A program made the position numbers and the translations under genes. Below are positions 1 through 8,759 of a stretch of 64,000 nt of DNA, piece by piece. Positions within the stretch are counted from its first letter, which is position 1; each line of letters opens with the position of its first letter. The DNA is from Clostridia bacterium (GTDB lineage Bacteria; Bacillota; Clostridia; Lachnospirales; Lachnospiraceae), in NCBI GenBank assembly GCA_003249225.1, contig QKJQ01000015.1, positions 186,001 to 250,000 on the forward strand. Direction: 5' to 3'. The notes beneath the pieces were generated by a model, which saw only the letters and a list, made by a program, of their open reading frames with translations, ran no database searches and was not told the DNA's origin.

Positions 1-3000
1 AAAGCAGCAACAGACAGCAGTGAAACGAGTTCAACAGCAGAAAATCTTACAGAGGGAAACTGGGTCTACAGCATTTCCGCCTCTGAGTCCAGTGGTGGAA
101 TGGGTGGTGATGCCCCAGGCGGAGGTGGTTCCGGCACCGATATAGGTACACCACCTGATGGTACCAATATGCCTGATGGCAATGCAACTTCTGGCGATTC
201 TGCTTCCGGAGAAGCTTCTGACAGCAGTACTTCTGCCGACAATAACACTTTGTCTGCGCCTACTGATATGCAGTCTCCCTCTGATACACAAAGCACAGAT
301 GGTATGACCTTTCCAGGCGGAACCGGTTCAAGCGAAAGCACTGCCACCATACTTTGGGGTACCGGTGCTGAAAAAAGTGGTAACATTGTAATGATCCCGG
401 CAGAAATCGGTGGGTACCAGGTAACTGTGCTTGGAAATGGTGCACAGAACATCTCATCCAATAACAAGAACTCCAATACTTTTGTTCTAATTCCTGAAGG
501 TGTTACTACCTTAAGCAACCGCATGATCTATGATTATAACTCAACCATAGGCTGGAGCATTCCTTCCACGGTTACTTCCATCGTCGATGGTGCATTCCTA
601 TCCTGTTCCGGTATTTTCTATGGGGAATCAGATTCCGCGGCAGAAACGTATGCAGCCTCTGATTCTACACGAACATTCACGACCTACGAAGACGATAAAA
701 GCACTACTTTTACAGCAACAGTTGGCGAGAATGGTTATATGCAGCCAAACGGAACCTATTATCTTCCTTCTGCAATGCTTGATGGAGAACACTCTATCAC
801 GTTTACAATCGTAGCAGATTATCAGTATAAAATTGCTGAGTTAATCATCGATGGAACCGTGATTGCAGAAGCATCCGGACAGAGCAGCTTCGATTATGAT
901 TATACGTTTACAACCGAATCTTCTTCTGTTTCTGTAACCTTTGAAGAAGATTCTTCGGATACTAGAGATCCGGATGAAATTTCTGGTACCTATGTATACG
1001 ATGCTCCAAAGATCGATTCTGCTGCCGTTACAGATGCAATCGATCTGACGGATGAATCCCTGTATGAATATGAAGGCGTAAACACGGGTTCCACTGCCAA
1101 ATACTATAATTCTATGGGAATTTCAACCGGTGAATACTATTCTGCTGACGGAAAACTATATGAAATGGTGTATTCCTCACAGTCAAAAGATACACCCGAA
1201 TACTATTCAAAAGCAGAAGTTATTAATGGTCTGTACGAAACAGAAGGCTATGTATATGGCAAGGATTATGATTTGATACGTCTTTATAATTATTATGAAA
1301 ATGTATCTTCTGGTCCTTCCCAGGGCGAAGTCGCTTTATATTGTACATATCTTTATAAAGAAATAGAAGAATCAGAGGTTACCGGCAATACCATTGAGAA
1401 TGGGTCCACGAACACTGCTTCAATCTTTGCACAGGCTGGTTCAGACTTGACTATTTCTGATTTCACCACTTACTGTTATACAAGCAGTTCCGGTCCTTCT
1501 GAAGCCGGAAACTTTTATGGTCTTGGTTCCTCCATACTGATCGATGGTGGTGACTCTGTCTCAGCAGCAACAAAATTTATTAATACAACGACTGCAATTC
1601 TCAAATTGATCAATCCGCAGATTCTTGGAACTGTCAATTCTATTTATGCTGCAGCAAATGGCGTTGGTTATATTGAAGGGGGGAATATCTTCTCCTGTAC
1701 TTCGGGCGGACATGGCCCATATGTTTCTTGTGGTGGCCAGTTATTACTGAATACAGACAATACAAATCTTGTAACTGAAGATGGCTCCATAAACATTGAT
1801 ATCTCAAGCTTAACAGCAACTTCGCGACCTTCTAATAATCTGGGAACTATGGCACGTATTGATGACGATATGGAAGGTGTATTTGAAGAACACTCCGATG
1901 ATACGACCGTTATTATAACCGGTGATGAATCCGGAACAGCACTGGCAACCGATACCGGCGGCGGTGTGATCGTAGCAAATCAAGTACTGACAAAGACATA
2001 TGGCCTTCGTTGTGCCGGGGTATATTCCATTGGTTCAAATGAAAGCTGGGTATACTGCTTTAATTCAAACTTGAATTCCTATCTTGATGCGGCTCTGACG
2101 TCAGCGACCGGTGGTTATATCTTTGCTTACAACTGTGATATGACTGGTGTTATGGGTATCAAGACGCGCGCCGGTGGAGATGCTTCTTCTGATGAAACCG
2201 GTGTATATGTATACAACAGCCGTGTTTCTGCATATTATGATACAGCTGAAATGGAAAGCGTCTATGATGTAGCTACACCGGATGCGTGGGATGACAGCAT
2301 CCTGGATGAAATATCAAATCGCGGTGCGACTTCTATATCTCAGTTAAATATCTTTCTGGATAAGGCCAACAGCCCTTCCTTCCTTGAAGACTCTCTTGAT
2401 TGGTGGTTTACTGACAAATCCAAGACTCCTGGTTACTCAGGCGGAAATAAATTTGCTGTTATCTATGTGGAAAACTCATCCACTCCAATATATGTTGACA
2501 GTTCACAGCTGATTAATAAGAACTATGCAGAGTATGGTGATGTTTCACAGCTCGAAGATGGACAGACTCCCGCAGACAACCTGCTTCTTTCTGTAGAAGG
2601 TGCCGGAAGTGCTTCCATATACTTTACAAATGAGAACAGCAGTACTTCGTGGGATTTAACAGAAGAAGAAAGCGGTTCCTGCGAACTGATCGGCGATTTT
2701 TACCTTGGTGCTTATTCTGAAAGTGGTGGTGATGCCAACATTGGTACCGGTGCAAACTCTTTACAGGCAACCTTCACTAATTCTGAATGGACTGGTACCA
2801 TTCTTTACGGCGATGATGAAATGACAGGCTCCGCAGACCTTACCTTTGATGCCGATTCAACCTGGACAGTTACCTCCGATACTACATTGAACACGTTAGA
2901 ACTTACCGCTATGGATCAGGTCATTTCTGACTCTGCTGTAACAATTACCTATGCATCATCCAATTCCGTTACGGAGGGAACGTATGGTAATGTGACTTAT

Positions 3001-3222
3001 GTTAAGTCAGTATCCTCTGATAATACAGCTACGGATGACTCTGCTTTCGATTCCTCAGCCGGAACAGACTCTGCCACCGATGCTTCAACTGACACCTTGA
3101 CCAATGCTTCTTCCAGTTCCGATACGAGCTCATCTTTCCCCGTTGCTGCAGTCATCATTGTAGTTGTCGTATTAGTCGCTGTAACAGGCTACTTTGGTTT
3201 CATCCGAAATAAAAAGAAATAA
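1..3222 (+). CDS. Large membrane-anchored surface protein, C-terminal part (5' end outside window)
   Basis: The reading frame is already open at base 1, so the ATG at 100 is internal and the gene begins outside the window; 1073 residues are visible. The N-terminal visible part is Gly/Ser/Thr/Asp-rich and looks like a linker. A short stretch near residues 115-190 resembles BspA-type leucine-rich repeats (a pattern like IPEGVTTL followed by IPSTVTSIVDGAF). Next comes a long Ser/Thr/Asn/Tyr-rich region of short beta-strand-like segments, which suggests a right-handed beta-helix as in bacterial adhesins. The C-terminus has another Ser/Thr linker, one hydrophobic helix (FPVAAVIIVVVVLVAV) and a basic tail ending KKK, so it should sit in the membrane facing out. 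There is no LPXTG sorting motif. The role is probably surface binding or adhesion (inferred); no catalytic motif was recognised. A terminator follows 25 bp after the stop. Confidence 0.75.
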   Translation, partial: KAATDSSETSSTAENLTEGNWVYSISASESSGGMGGDAPGGGGSGTDIGTPPDGTNMPDGNATSGDSASGEASDSSTSADNNTLSAPTDMQSPSDTQSTDGMTFPGGTGSSESTATILWGTGAEKSGNIVMIPAEIGGYQVTVLGNGAQNISSNNKNSNTFVLIPEGVTTLSNRMIYDYNSTIGWSIPSTVTSIVDGAFLSCSGIFYGESDSAAETYAASDSTRTFTTYEDDKSTTFTATVGENGYMQPNGTYYLPSAMLDGEHSITFTIVADYQYKIAELIIDGTVIAEASGQSSFDYDYTFTTESSSVSVTFEEDSSDTRDPDEISGTYVYDAPKIDSAAVTDAIDLTDESLYEYEGVNTGSTAKYYNSMGISTGEYYSADGKLYEMVYSSQSKDTPEYYSKAEVINGLYETEGYVYGKDYDLIRLYNYYENVSSGPSQGEVALYCTYLYKEIEESEVTGNTIENGSTNTASIFAQAGSDLTISDFTTYCYTSSSGPSEAGNFYGLGSSILIDGGDSVSAATKFINTTTAILKLINPQILGTVNSIYAAANGVGYIEGGNIFSCTSGGHGPYVSCGGQLLLNTDNTNLVTEDGSINIDISSLTATSRPSNNLGTMARIDDDMEGVFEEHSDDTTVIITGDESGTALATDTGGGVIVANQVLTKTYGLRCAGVYSIGSNESWVYCFNSNLNSYLDAALTSATGGYIFAYNCDMTGVMGIKTRAGGDASSDETGVYVYNSRVSAYYDTAEMESVYDVATPDAWDDSILDEISNRGATSISQLNIFLDKANSPSFLEDSLDWWFTDKSKTPGYSGGNKFAVIYVENSSTPIYVDSSQLINKNYAEYGDVSQLEDGQTPADNLLLSVEGAGSASIYFTNENSSTSWDLTEEESGSCELIGDFYLGAYSESGGDANIGTGANSLQATFTNSEWTGTILYGDDEMTGSADLTFDADSTWTVTSDTTLNTLELTAMDQVISDSAVTITYASSNSVTEGTYGNVTYVKSVSSDNTATDDSAFDSSAGTDSATDASTDTLTNASSSSDTSSSFPVAAVIIVVVVLVAVTGYFGFIRNKKK

Positions 3223-3247
3223 CTCTTTATTACTAAAACTTATATAT

Positions 3248-3283
3248 AAGGACCGACTTCCATTACAGAAGTCGGTCCTTTTT
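3248..3283 (+). terminator. Rho-independent terminator, probably bidirectional
   Basis: A perfect 13 bp stem (AAGGACCGACTTC paired with its complement) encloses a 7-base loop and is followed by a T-run. It lies just after the surface-protein gene and abuts the stop codon (3282-3284) of the convergent AraC gene, so it probably ends both transcripts. Confidence 0.85.
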
Positions 3284-4199
3284 AAAATCCCTGCCATAGA
3301 TGCGTATTTCCTTTTTGCTTTCTATATAAACCGGGAGAACAACCTGTCATCTTCTGAAAGGTATGCGTAAAGTGCTGCCGGTTGTTATACCCAATGCTCA
3401 CAGCAATATCCACGACAGGAAGACTGCTTGTTTCCAGCAGAAGCTTTGCTTTTTCGATACGCATTTCATTTACGCACAAAATCAGCGTTTTTCCTGTCTC
3501 TTCTTTGATCAGTCTCTGAAGATAGGCAGAAGAAGTTCCGACCTGCTCAGCAATCTGGCCAACCGAAATCTCTTCATCAAAATGTGCTTTCATATATTCC
3601 ATCGCTCTGTTAACATATTTGCTCCTGTGTTCATTTCTATTCACCCTAACCAGCTGTCTTCCAAGTTCGATCAGCATCTGCGTAAGAAGAAGCTGCTGCA
3701 TAATATAATGTTCTTTTAAATCCAATTCGGTCTGCATCTGGCCGTGAAGCCTTGTAATCACCATATGAAGATTCCGTACCGCATCAAACCCTGTCAAAAA
3801 TCCATGCAGCGCATCCACAAGACTGATAAAAGAATCTGAAACAGAAAGAAGCTGCCATGTCATATCCTCTGCTTTTTGTACTGCCATTTCAAGATTCAAT
3901 AGGCGGCATCTGTTGTTTTTTTCAATTTCCAGTTGATGCTTCACACCACTGTCAAGAAATATATACTCACCTTCTTTGAGTATGAGTTCCTGTTTTTCAT
4001 TGGCTTTCCAAACCTTGATTTTACAAAATCCGTGAACGATATACATGATTTCAAGTTCTGTATGCGCATGTGGTTCCATTTCAAAAAAATCAAAATTCAT
4101 GGCATAATATCTTTTTATTCGCAGCTGGAAGCTTCCTTCTCTGAGCTTTTGCAGGCTTTCACTTCGTGGATTCAAGATCATTCTATCTTGTTTTTTCAT
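3282..4199 (-). CDS. AraC-family transcriptional regulator with N-terminal cupin domain
   Basis: A 305-residue protein with the usual two-part design. The N-terminal half has a cupin-like sensor fold (a pattern like FDFFEMEPHAHTELEIMYI, then GEYIFLDSGVKHQLE), which in this family binds a sugar. The C-terminal 100 residues hold two helix-turn-helix motifs: VGQIAEQVGTSSAYLQRLIK, then VVDIAVSIGYNNRQHFTHTFQ with the typical TGCSPGLYR ending. It is transcribed divergently from the GH4 glycosidase at 4412 across a 212 bp gap, so it is most likely the local activator of that gene. The ligand cannot be read from sequence; a product of the GH4 substrate is the natural guess. Confidence 0.88.
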   Translation of the reverse strand: MKKQDRMILNPRSESLQKLREGSFQLRIKRYYAMNFDFFEMEPHAHTELEIMYIVHGFCKIKVWKANEKQELILKEGEYIFLDSGVKHQLEIEKNNRCRLLNLEMAVQKAEDMTWQLLSVSDSFISLVDALHGFLTGFDAVRNLHMVITRLHGQMQTELDLKEHYIMQQLLLTQMLIELGRQLVRVNRNEHRSKYVNRAMEYMKAHFDEEISVGQIAEQVGTSSAYLQRLIKEETGKTLILCVNEMRIEKAKLLLETSSLPVVDIAVSIGYNNRQHFTHTFQKMTGCSPGLYRKQKGNTHLWQGF

Positions 4200-4345
4200 A
4201 CTGCTTTCCTTCCAATCTCTACAATCTCTATTACGGCAACGTTTCTTCCTTACAGATATTTTTTTGCTGTTTATATTTTATATCATAATAGTTTACATTT
4301 CGAAAAAGACATTCGAAAAGATTCCACACGTCAAATTTCTTATAT

Positions 4346-4351
4346 TATAAT
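4346..4351 (+). promoter_or_regulatory. Possible -10 box for the GH4 gene
   Basis: TATAAT lies 60 bp upstream of the GH4 start. The only -35 candidate at 17 bp spacing (4323-4328) matches the consensus at four of six positions. A poor -35 would fit an AraC-activated promoter. The AT-rich surroundings make chance matches likely. Confidence 0.35.
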
Positions 4352-4411
4352 ATATTATGTTGTCTAAGTACACTGATTGGAAATATTATTTTTTTGAGGA
4401 GGATAGGATTT

Positions 4412-5911
4412 ATGTCATTTAAAATTGCTTTTATCGGAGCTGGAAGTGTCGGTTTTACCAGAACTTTATTTTCTGACCTGATGACGGTGCCGGAATTCCA
4501 TGATATCGAAGTATCCTTTACTGATATCAACCAACATAATCTCGAAATGGTTACACAACTTTGCCAGCGGGATCTGAAGGAGAACGGGATCAATATCACA
4601 ATTCACCCAACGCTCGACCGCAGGGAAGCCTTCAGGAATGCCCGTTATATTATCAACTGTGTACGAATCGGAATGTTGGAAGGCTTTGAAACCGACGTGG
4701 AGATTCCTTTAAAATACGGCATTGACCAGTGTGTCGGCGATACTTTATGTGCTGGTGGCATTATGTACGGTCAGCGTGGGATTGCAGCCATTCTTGATTT
4801 CTGCCGTGACATTCGGGAGGTTGCAGAACCTGGCGCTATCATGCTCAACTACTCCAATCCAAATGCCATGATGACATGGGCCGCAAATAAATACGGTAAC
4901 GTTAAAACTCTTGGTCTCTGCCATGGCGTACAGGGCGGCCATCACCAGATTGCAAAAGCTTTGGGCTATGCGCAGGATGAAGTGGACATCATCTGTGCCG
5001 GAATCAATCACCAGACCTGGTACATCTCTGTAAAACACAATGGAGAGGATCTTCTTCCAAAAATCCTGCCGGCTTATCTGGCTGACGAAGAACTCTCGAA
5101 AACAGAAAAGGTCAGAATCGATGTATTAAAGAATTTTGGGTATTACTCCACAGAATCCAACGGACACCTCTCAGAGTACGTTGCCTGGTACAGAAAGCGT
5201 CCGGACGAGGTAGAAAAATGGATCGATCTTGGCGTATGGATCAACGGTGAGACCGGTGGTTATCTCCGTGTCTGCCGGGAAGGCCGTAACTGGTTCGAAG
5301 ATGATTTCCCGAACTGGATGAAAGAACCGGCGAAGGAATATATACCGGAAAAGAGAAGCCGTGAACATGGTTCCTATATCATCGAAGGACTGGAGACCGG
5401 CCGCGTATACCGCGGGCATTTCAATGTCATGAACGAAGGCTGTATCACGAACCTTCCTTACGAAAGTGTAGTCGAAGTGCCGGGCTACATTGATGCCAAT
5501 GGAATTAATATTCCTAAAGTAGGGGATCTTCCTCTTGCCTGTGCCGCTGTCTGCTCCCAGAGCATCTGGGTTCAGCGCCTTTCCGTGGAAGCTGCGGTCG
5601 CAGGTGACATTACGCTGCTTCGTCAGGCCATGCTTATGGATCCGCTTACCGGTGCCGTGTGCACTCCTGCAGAAATCTATCAGATGGTTGATGAAATGTT
5701 GATTGCAGGTGAGACCTGGCTACCACAGTATAAAGAAGAAATAGAAAAAGCAAAGGCACGCATGTCTTTAGGCAATCTCATCCCACCAAGAAATTACAAG
5801 GGAATCCGCGTACACGAAAAGACTGTGGAAGAAATGAGACAGAACAAGGAAGAAGCAAGAAAAAATGCTGCCGAAACCGATAAAGCAAAGGAACGTCCCT
5901 CTGCTGAGTAA
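4412..5911 (+). CDS. Glycoside hydrolase family 4 (NAD+/Mn2+-dependent alpha-glycosidase)
   Basis: A 499-residue GH4 enzyme. The start at 4412 is chosen because GAGGAGG sits 9 bases upstream; a TTG start at 4394 would place that ribosome-binding site inside the gene. The N-terminal Rossmann motif (KIAFIGAGSVGFTRTL) binds NAD. Other family signatures are MLNYSNPNAMMTWA, a metal-binding CHGV motif in GLCHGVQGG, and CAGINHQTW. GH4 enzymes act by an oxidation/elimination route on alpha-glucosides, alpha-galactosides or uronides, and the residues around the CH-x-V motif follow substrate. This one has CHGV rather than the CHSV I associate with melibiases, so substrate stays open. There is no signal peptide, so it acts in the cytoplasm on imported sugars. 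The C-terminal 25 residues are charged (Glu/Lys/Arg-rich) and are probably a disordered tail. Confidence 0.88.
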   Translation: MSFKIAFIGAGSVGFTRTLFSDLMTVPEFHDIEVSFTDINQHNLEMVTQLCQRDLKENGINITIHPTLDRREAFRNARYIINCVRIGMLEGFETDVEIPLKYGIDQCVGDTLCAGGIMYGQRGIAAILDFCRDIREVAEPGAIMLNYSNPNAMMTWAANKYGNVKTLGLCHGVQGGHHQIAKALGYAQDEVDIICAGINHQTWYISVKHNGEDLLPKILPAYLADEELSKTEKVRIDVLKNFGYYSTESNGHLSEYVAWYRKRPDEVEKWIDLGVWINGETGGYLRVCREGRNWFEDDFPNWMKEPAKEYIPEKRSREHGSYIIEGLETGRVYRGHFNVMNEGCITNLPYESVVEVPGYIDANGINIPKVGDLPLACAAVCSQSIWVQRLSVEAAVAGDITLLRQAMLMDPLTGAVCTPAEIYQMVDEMLIAGETWLPQYKEEIEKAKARMSLGNLIPPRNYKGIRVHEKTVEEMRQNKEEARKNAAETDKAKERPSAE

Positions 5912-6014
5912 TCAAAACAATTCATGAAATCACCCCTGCCTGATTCACGCTAAAATCAAGGCAAGAAAAGGTAAGTATACAGGCCAGTGACGACCAAGAA
6001 AGGGTCATTAACTT

Positions 6015-6060
6015 AAAAAAAGGTCATCCACTCAGATATTCTGAAAGGATGGCCTTTTTT
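6015..6060 (+). terminator. Rho-independent terminator, probably bidirectional
   Basis: A 14-15 bp stem (AAAAAAGGTCATCC paired with GGATGGCCTTTTTT, with G-T pairing) has A-run and T-run flanks on both sides. It sits between the convergent GH4 and superoxide reductase genes and can serve both. Confidence 0.8.
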
Positions 6061-6076
6061 CGTATGTTTTTATTAA

Positions 6077-6460
6077 CTAGATTGCTTTCTTCCATAATCC
6101 ATGCAGATTACAGTATTCATAAGCTGCAATAGGTTTTGCTCCGCCAAGAGCAAACACAGCTTCTGGTTTCTCCCCAGGTGACAGGAATACATTCTGCATT
6201 CCCTGGTCTGTCTCAAGATAGATCCACTGGATAGAGTGTTCCGGTGTCATCGGATGTTCAACACTTCCGACAACTACAGTTACTTTATCACCATCAACAG
6301 TTACAACCGGTACATGTTTTTCCTGTGCTGCATCGGTTGTGTTCGGTACTAATTCAGTCATTAGATCGCCACAGCATGTGAGTGGAGCACCTGACTCATT
6401 CAAGAATGTTACAATATTACCGCAATGCTTACAAAGAAAAAACTTAGGATCTTTTTTCAT
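6077..6460 (-). CDS. Desulfoferrodoxin (superoxide reductase, two-iron class)
   Basis: A 127-residue enzyme that reduces superoxide to hydrogen peroxide without making oxygen, typical of strict anaerobes. The N-terminal desulforedoxin-like domain has a CKHCG pair and a CC pair for the FeCys4 site (residues about 10-30). The C-terminal catalytic domain carries the histidine ligands in HVPVV, EHPM and EHSI, and the terminal CNLHGLW motif that gives the Cys and His ligands of the active iron. It lies 32 bp downstream of rubredoxin, its usual electron donor, on the same strand. Confidence 0.95.
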   Translation of the reverse strand: MKKDPKFFLCKHCGNIVTFLNESGAPLTCCGDLMTELVPNTTDAAQEKHVPVVTVDGDKVTVVVGSVEHPMTPEHSIQWIYLETDQGMQNVFLSPGEKPEAVFALGGAKPIAAYEYCNLHGLWKKAI

Positions 6461-6492
6461 TCCACAACCTCCTTATGTAATTAACAATTTGA

Positions 6493-6648
6493 CTACATCT
6501 CTGTAAATGCTGACTTATCAAGTCCGCAAACTGGGCATGTCCAGTCGTCCGGAACATCTTCCCATGCTGTACCAGGTGCTACACCACTATCAGGATCACC
6601 TTTTGCCGGATCATAAACATAACCACAAGCACATTCATACTTTTTCAT
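6493..6648 (-). CDS. Rubredoxin
   Basis: A 51-residue electron carrier with two knuckles, [11 protein letters not shown] (C-x2-C) and [14 protein letters not shown] (C-x2-C), that bind one iron. The start at 6648 is supported by a GGAGGTGATT ribosome-binding site; the longer frame to 6729 would add a non-homologous N-terminus and overlap the promoter. It is the first gene of a two-gene unit with superoxide reductase and probably supplies it with electrons. Confidence 0.95.
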   Translation of the reverse strand: MKKYECACGYVYDPAKGDPDSGVAPGTAWEDVPDDWTCPVCGLDKSAFTEM

Positions 6649-6664
6649 TGTAATCACCTCCGTA

Positions 6665-6678
6665 TTTACTATAGTAAA
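6665..6678. promoter_or_regulatory. 14 bp palindrome in the rubredoxin leader
   Basis: TTTACTATAGTAAA is a perfect palindrome about 20-35 bp downstream of the predicted -10 and 16 bp upstream of the rubredoxin start. Its place suggests an operator for a redox-responsive repressor. It does not match the canonical PerR box well, so the binding protein is unknown. Confidence 0.4.
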
Positions 6679-6700
6679 AAAAAAGTAGCTTCCAGATTTT

Positions 6701-6729
6701 ATAGTAACACAACTATGAATAGTATGCAA
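6701..6729 (-). promoter_or_regulatory. Promoter of the rubredoxin-superoxide reductase unit
   Basis: Reading on the minus strand, TTGCAT (6724-6729) and TACTAT (6701-6706) are separated by 17 bp, a good fit to a housekeeping sigma factor. Confidence 0.6.
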
Positions 6730-6846
6730 GTTAACTTTGTATTCATATACATTTCTACATCTTTCATGTACATTCTACATTTTATTGTTTATTCAAATCA
6801 AAATTTCTCTCTTTCAACGTGACTTTTATATAAAGAGCATGCACTA

Positions 6847-6875
6847 TTGACGTGCCTGTCAGCCTTCGCTACAAT
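6847..6875 (+). promoter_or_regulatory. Promoter of the CinA/PncC gene
   Basis: TTGACG (6847-6852) and TACAAT (6870-6875) are separated by 17 bp, each with five of six consensus bases, 65 bp upstream of the start codon. Confidence 0.7.
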
Positions 6876-6940
6876 GTATTGCAGAAGATCAATGAATCTG
6901 AATGTAAGAAATCACAAGAAATAGTAAATGGAGGTCTCTC

Positions 6941-7411
6941 ATGACTATAGAAGAACAAGTTGTAAATCGTCTGATTGAAAAAGATTATCACATCGCCTTT
7001 GCAGAGTCCTGTACCGGTGGTCTGCTGACTGGCCGTATCGTTAATGTTCCAAGCGCTTCCAAAGTTCTGAACTGCAGCTTTATAACCTATGCCAATGAAG
7101 CAAAAATCAAGTATCTTTGTGTATCGGAAACCGACATTTCAAAATACGGTGTCGTAAGCGAGGAAATCGCAGCACAGATGGCCGTAGGAGTGGCAAAGGA
7201 AGCAAAAGCACAGGTTGGTATCGGTGTCACCGGAATTGCTGGACCGACCGGGGCGACCCCTCAAAAGCCAGTCGGTATGGTGTGCTTTGGTTTTTCTGTC
7301 CTTGGAAAAGTCACCACATTCACCTGTCACTTTGACCATATGCAACGCAACGAAGTACGCAATGCCTCTGTGGACTTTGCATTAACGAAGCTTCTGTCAC
7401 TTTTATCATAG
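6941..7411 (+). CDS. pncC: CinA C-terminal-type nicotinamide-nucleotide amidase
   Basis: A 156-residue single-domain CinA C-terminal protein. This family (PncC) hydrolyses nicotinamide mononucleotide to nicotinate mononucleotide plus ammonia, recycling the pyridine nucleotide ring. Signatures are AESCTGGLLTGRIVNVPSAS, with the catalytic Ser and Gly-rich loop, then the GVVSEEIAAQMA segment and GVTGIAGPTG near residue 105. It lacks the N-terminal MoaB-like domain of full CinA. A GGAGGT ribosome-binding site precedes the ATG. It is cytoplasmic and appears monocistronic. Confidence 0.9.
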   Translation: MTIEEQVVNRLIEKDYHIAFAESCTGGLLTGRIVNVPSASKVLNCSFITYANEAKIKYLCVSETDISKYGVVSEEIAAQMAVGVAKEAKAQVGIGVTGIAGPTGATPQKPVGMVCFGFSVLGKVTTFTCHFDHMQRNEVRNASVDFALTKLLSLLS

Positions 7412-7415
7412 ACGC

Positions 7416-7462
7416 AAAAAAAGTGGCTGCCAAAGGTCATTTTTCAAACCTGACAGCCACTT
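7416..7462 (-). terminator. Terminator of the ahcY unit
   Basis: A long imperfect stem (AAGTGGCTG with CAGCCACTT, extended by AGGT/ACCT) is followed on the minus strand by seven T residues. On the plus strand there is no T-run, so it mainly ends transcription of the minus-strand genes. Confidence 0.8.
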
Positions 7463-7480
7463 CATGAATTGTAACAAGGA

Positions 7481-8725
7481 TTATAAGGACTGATTCAGAT
7501 AATCATCCTGTTCTTTTGTAAGTACATCAATCTCTTTTCCAAGGAACTTAAGTTTTTTTGCTGCAACTTCCCGGTCAACTTCATAAGGAACTGCGATCAG
7601 CTTTTCTTTTAACTTTCCTTTGTTCTCAACCAGATATTTTGCACTCAATGCCTGTATGGCAAAGCTCATATCCATGATTTCTGCCGGATGACCATCCCCT
7701 GCTGCAAGATTGACAAGCCGTCCTTCTGCAAGTACGTGAACCCAGGTTCCGTTCGGCAGGCGGTATCCCATTATGTTCTTTCTCATTTCTTTTGTTTCAA
7801 GTGCAATCTTTCGAAGACATGCAACGTCTACCTCTACATCAAAATGACCAGCATTGCAAAGGATCGCACCTTCTTTCATGACCAGAAAGTCATCTTCTGT
7901 AATTACTTTGCTGCATCCGGTAACAGTAACAAAGAAATCACCGATCTTAGCTGCTTCGTTCATTGGCATTACCTCAAATCCATCCATTACAGCTTCAATC
8001 GCTCTGACTGGATCGATCTCCGTGACAATGACCTGTGCTCCGAGCCCTTTTGCTCTCATGGCAACACCTTTGCCACACCATCCGTACCCTGCAACGACGA
8101 CCTGTTTCCCTGCAACGATGAGATTCGTTGTCCTGTTGATTCCATCCCACACAGACTGACCGGTTCCATAGCGATTATCAAAAAGATGCTTGCAATCCGC
8201 ATCGTTTACCAGGACCATAGGGAACTCCAGTGCTCCTGCTTTATCCATTGCTTTCAAACGTATAATTCCTGTTGTAGTCTCTTCACATCCACCAATAACG
8301 TCCTGAATGAATTCTTTGAATTTTGTATGCAATGCGTGGATCAGATCTCCGCCATCATCAATGATAATGTTGCAGCGGTTCTCCAGTACATGATCGATAT
8401 GACTTTCATACTCACTCGGAGTACATCCATACCAGGCGTGAACTTCAAGGCCTGCTTTCACAAGCGCTGCTGCGACATCATCCTGTGTTGATAAGGGATT
8501 ACTGCCTGTAATATACATCTGAGCGCCGCCTGCTGCCAGTACCTTGCAAAGATAAGCGGTCTTTGCTTCCAGATGTACCGAAAGAGCGACCCGCAGTCCT
8601 TCAAAAGGCTTAGATGCACTGAACTCCTCTTCCAACATATGAAGAAGCGGACAGTTGCGCTTCACCCATTCTATTTTTTGTTCACCGGATTGTGCCAGCG
8701 CAATGTCTTTTATTTCACTTGCCAT
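7481..8725 (-). CDS. ahcY: Adenosylhomocysteinase (S-adenosylhomocysteine hydrolase)
   Basis: A 414-residue cytoplasmic enzyme splitting S-adenosylhomocysteine into adenosine and homocysteine, using tightly bound NAD. Signatures are SVHLEAKTA, the IIDDGGDL motif, NRYGTGQSVWDGI and the NAD-binding loop VVVAGYGWCGKGVAMRAKGLGA, with the metabolite loop GHFDVEVDV. The length matches the shorter bacterial/archaeal type without the roughly 40-residue insertion. It is the last gene before a terminator and lies 34 bp after the deaminase gene for the same substrate class, so the pair covers two routes of SAH disposal. Confidence 0.95.
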   Translation of the reverse strand: MASEIKDIALAQSGEQKIEWVKRNCPLLHMLEEEFSASKPFEGLRVALSVHLEAKTAYLCKVLAAGGAQMYITGSNPLSTQDDVAAALVKAGLEVHAWYGCTPSEYESHIDHVLENRCNIIIDDGGDLIHALHTKFKEFIQDVIGGCEETTTGIIRLKAMDKAGALEFPMVLVNDADCKHLFDNRYGTGQSVWDGINRTTNLIVAGKQVVVAGYGWCGKGVAMRAKGLGAQVIVTEIDPVRAIEAVMDGFEVMPMNEAAKIGDFFVTVTGCSKVITEDDFLVMKEGAILCNAGHFDVEVDVACLRKIALETKEMRKNIMGYRLPNGTWVHVLAEGRLVNLAAGDGHPAEIMDMSFAIQALSAKYLVENKGKLKEKLIAVPYEVDREVAAKKLKFLGKEIDVLTKEQDDYLNQSL

Positions 8726-8759
8726 TGTATATCTCCTTTTCTAATTGAAAATCTATTCC

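Noticed and set aside
100-3222. Surface protein starting at ATG 100
   Set aside because: The frame is open from base 1 with similar Ser/Thr-rich content, so this ATG is internal.
7688-8491. 267-residue plus-strand frame over the SAH hydrolase gene
   Set aside because: It lies antisense to a strongly conserved enzyme, is Cys/His-rich in the way of antisense shadows, and has no ribosome-binding site or family resemblance.
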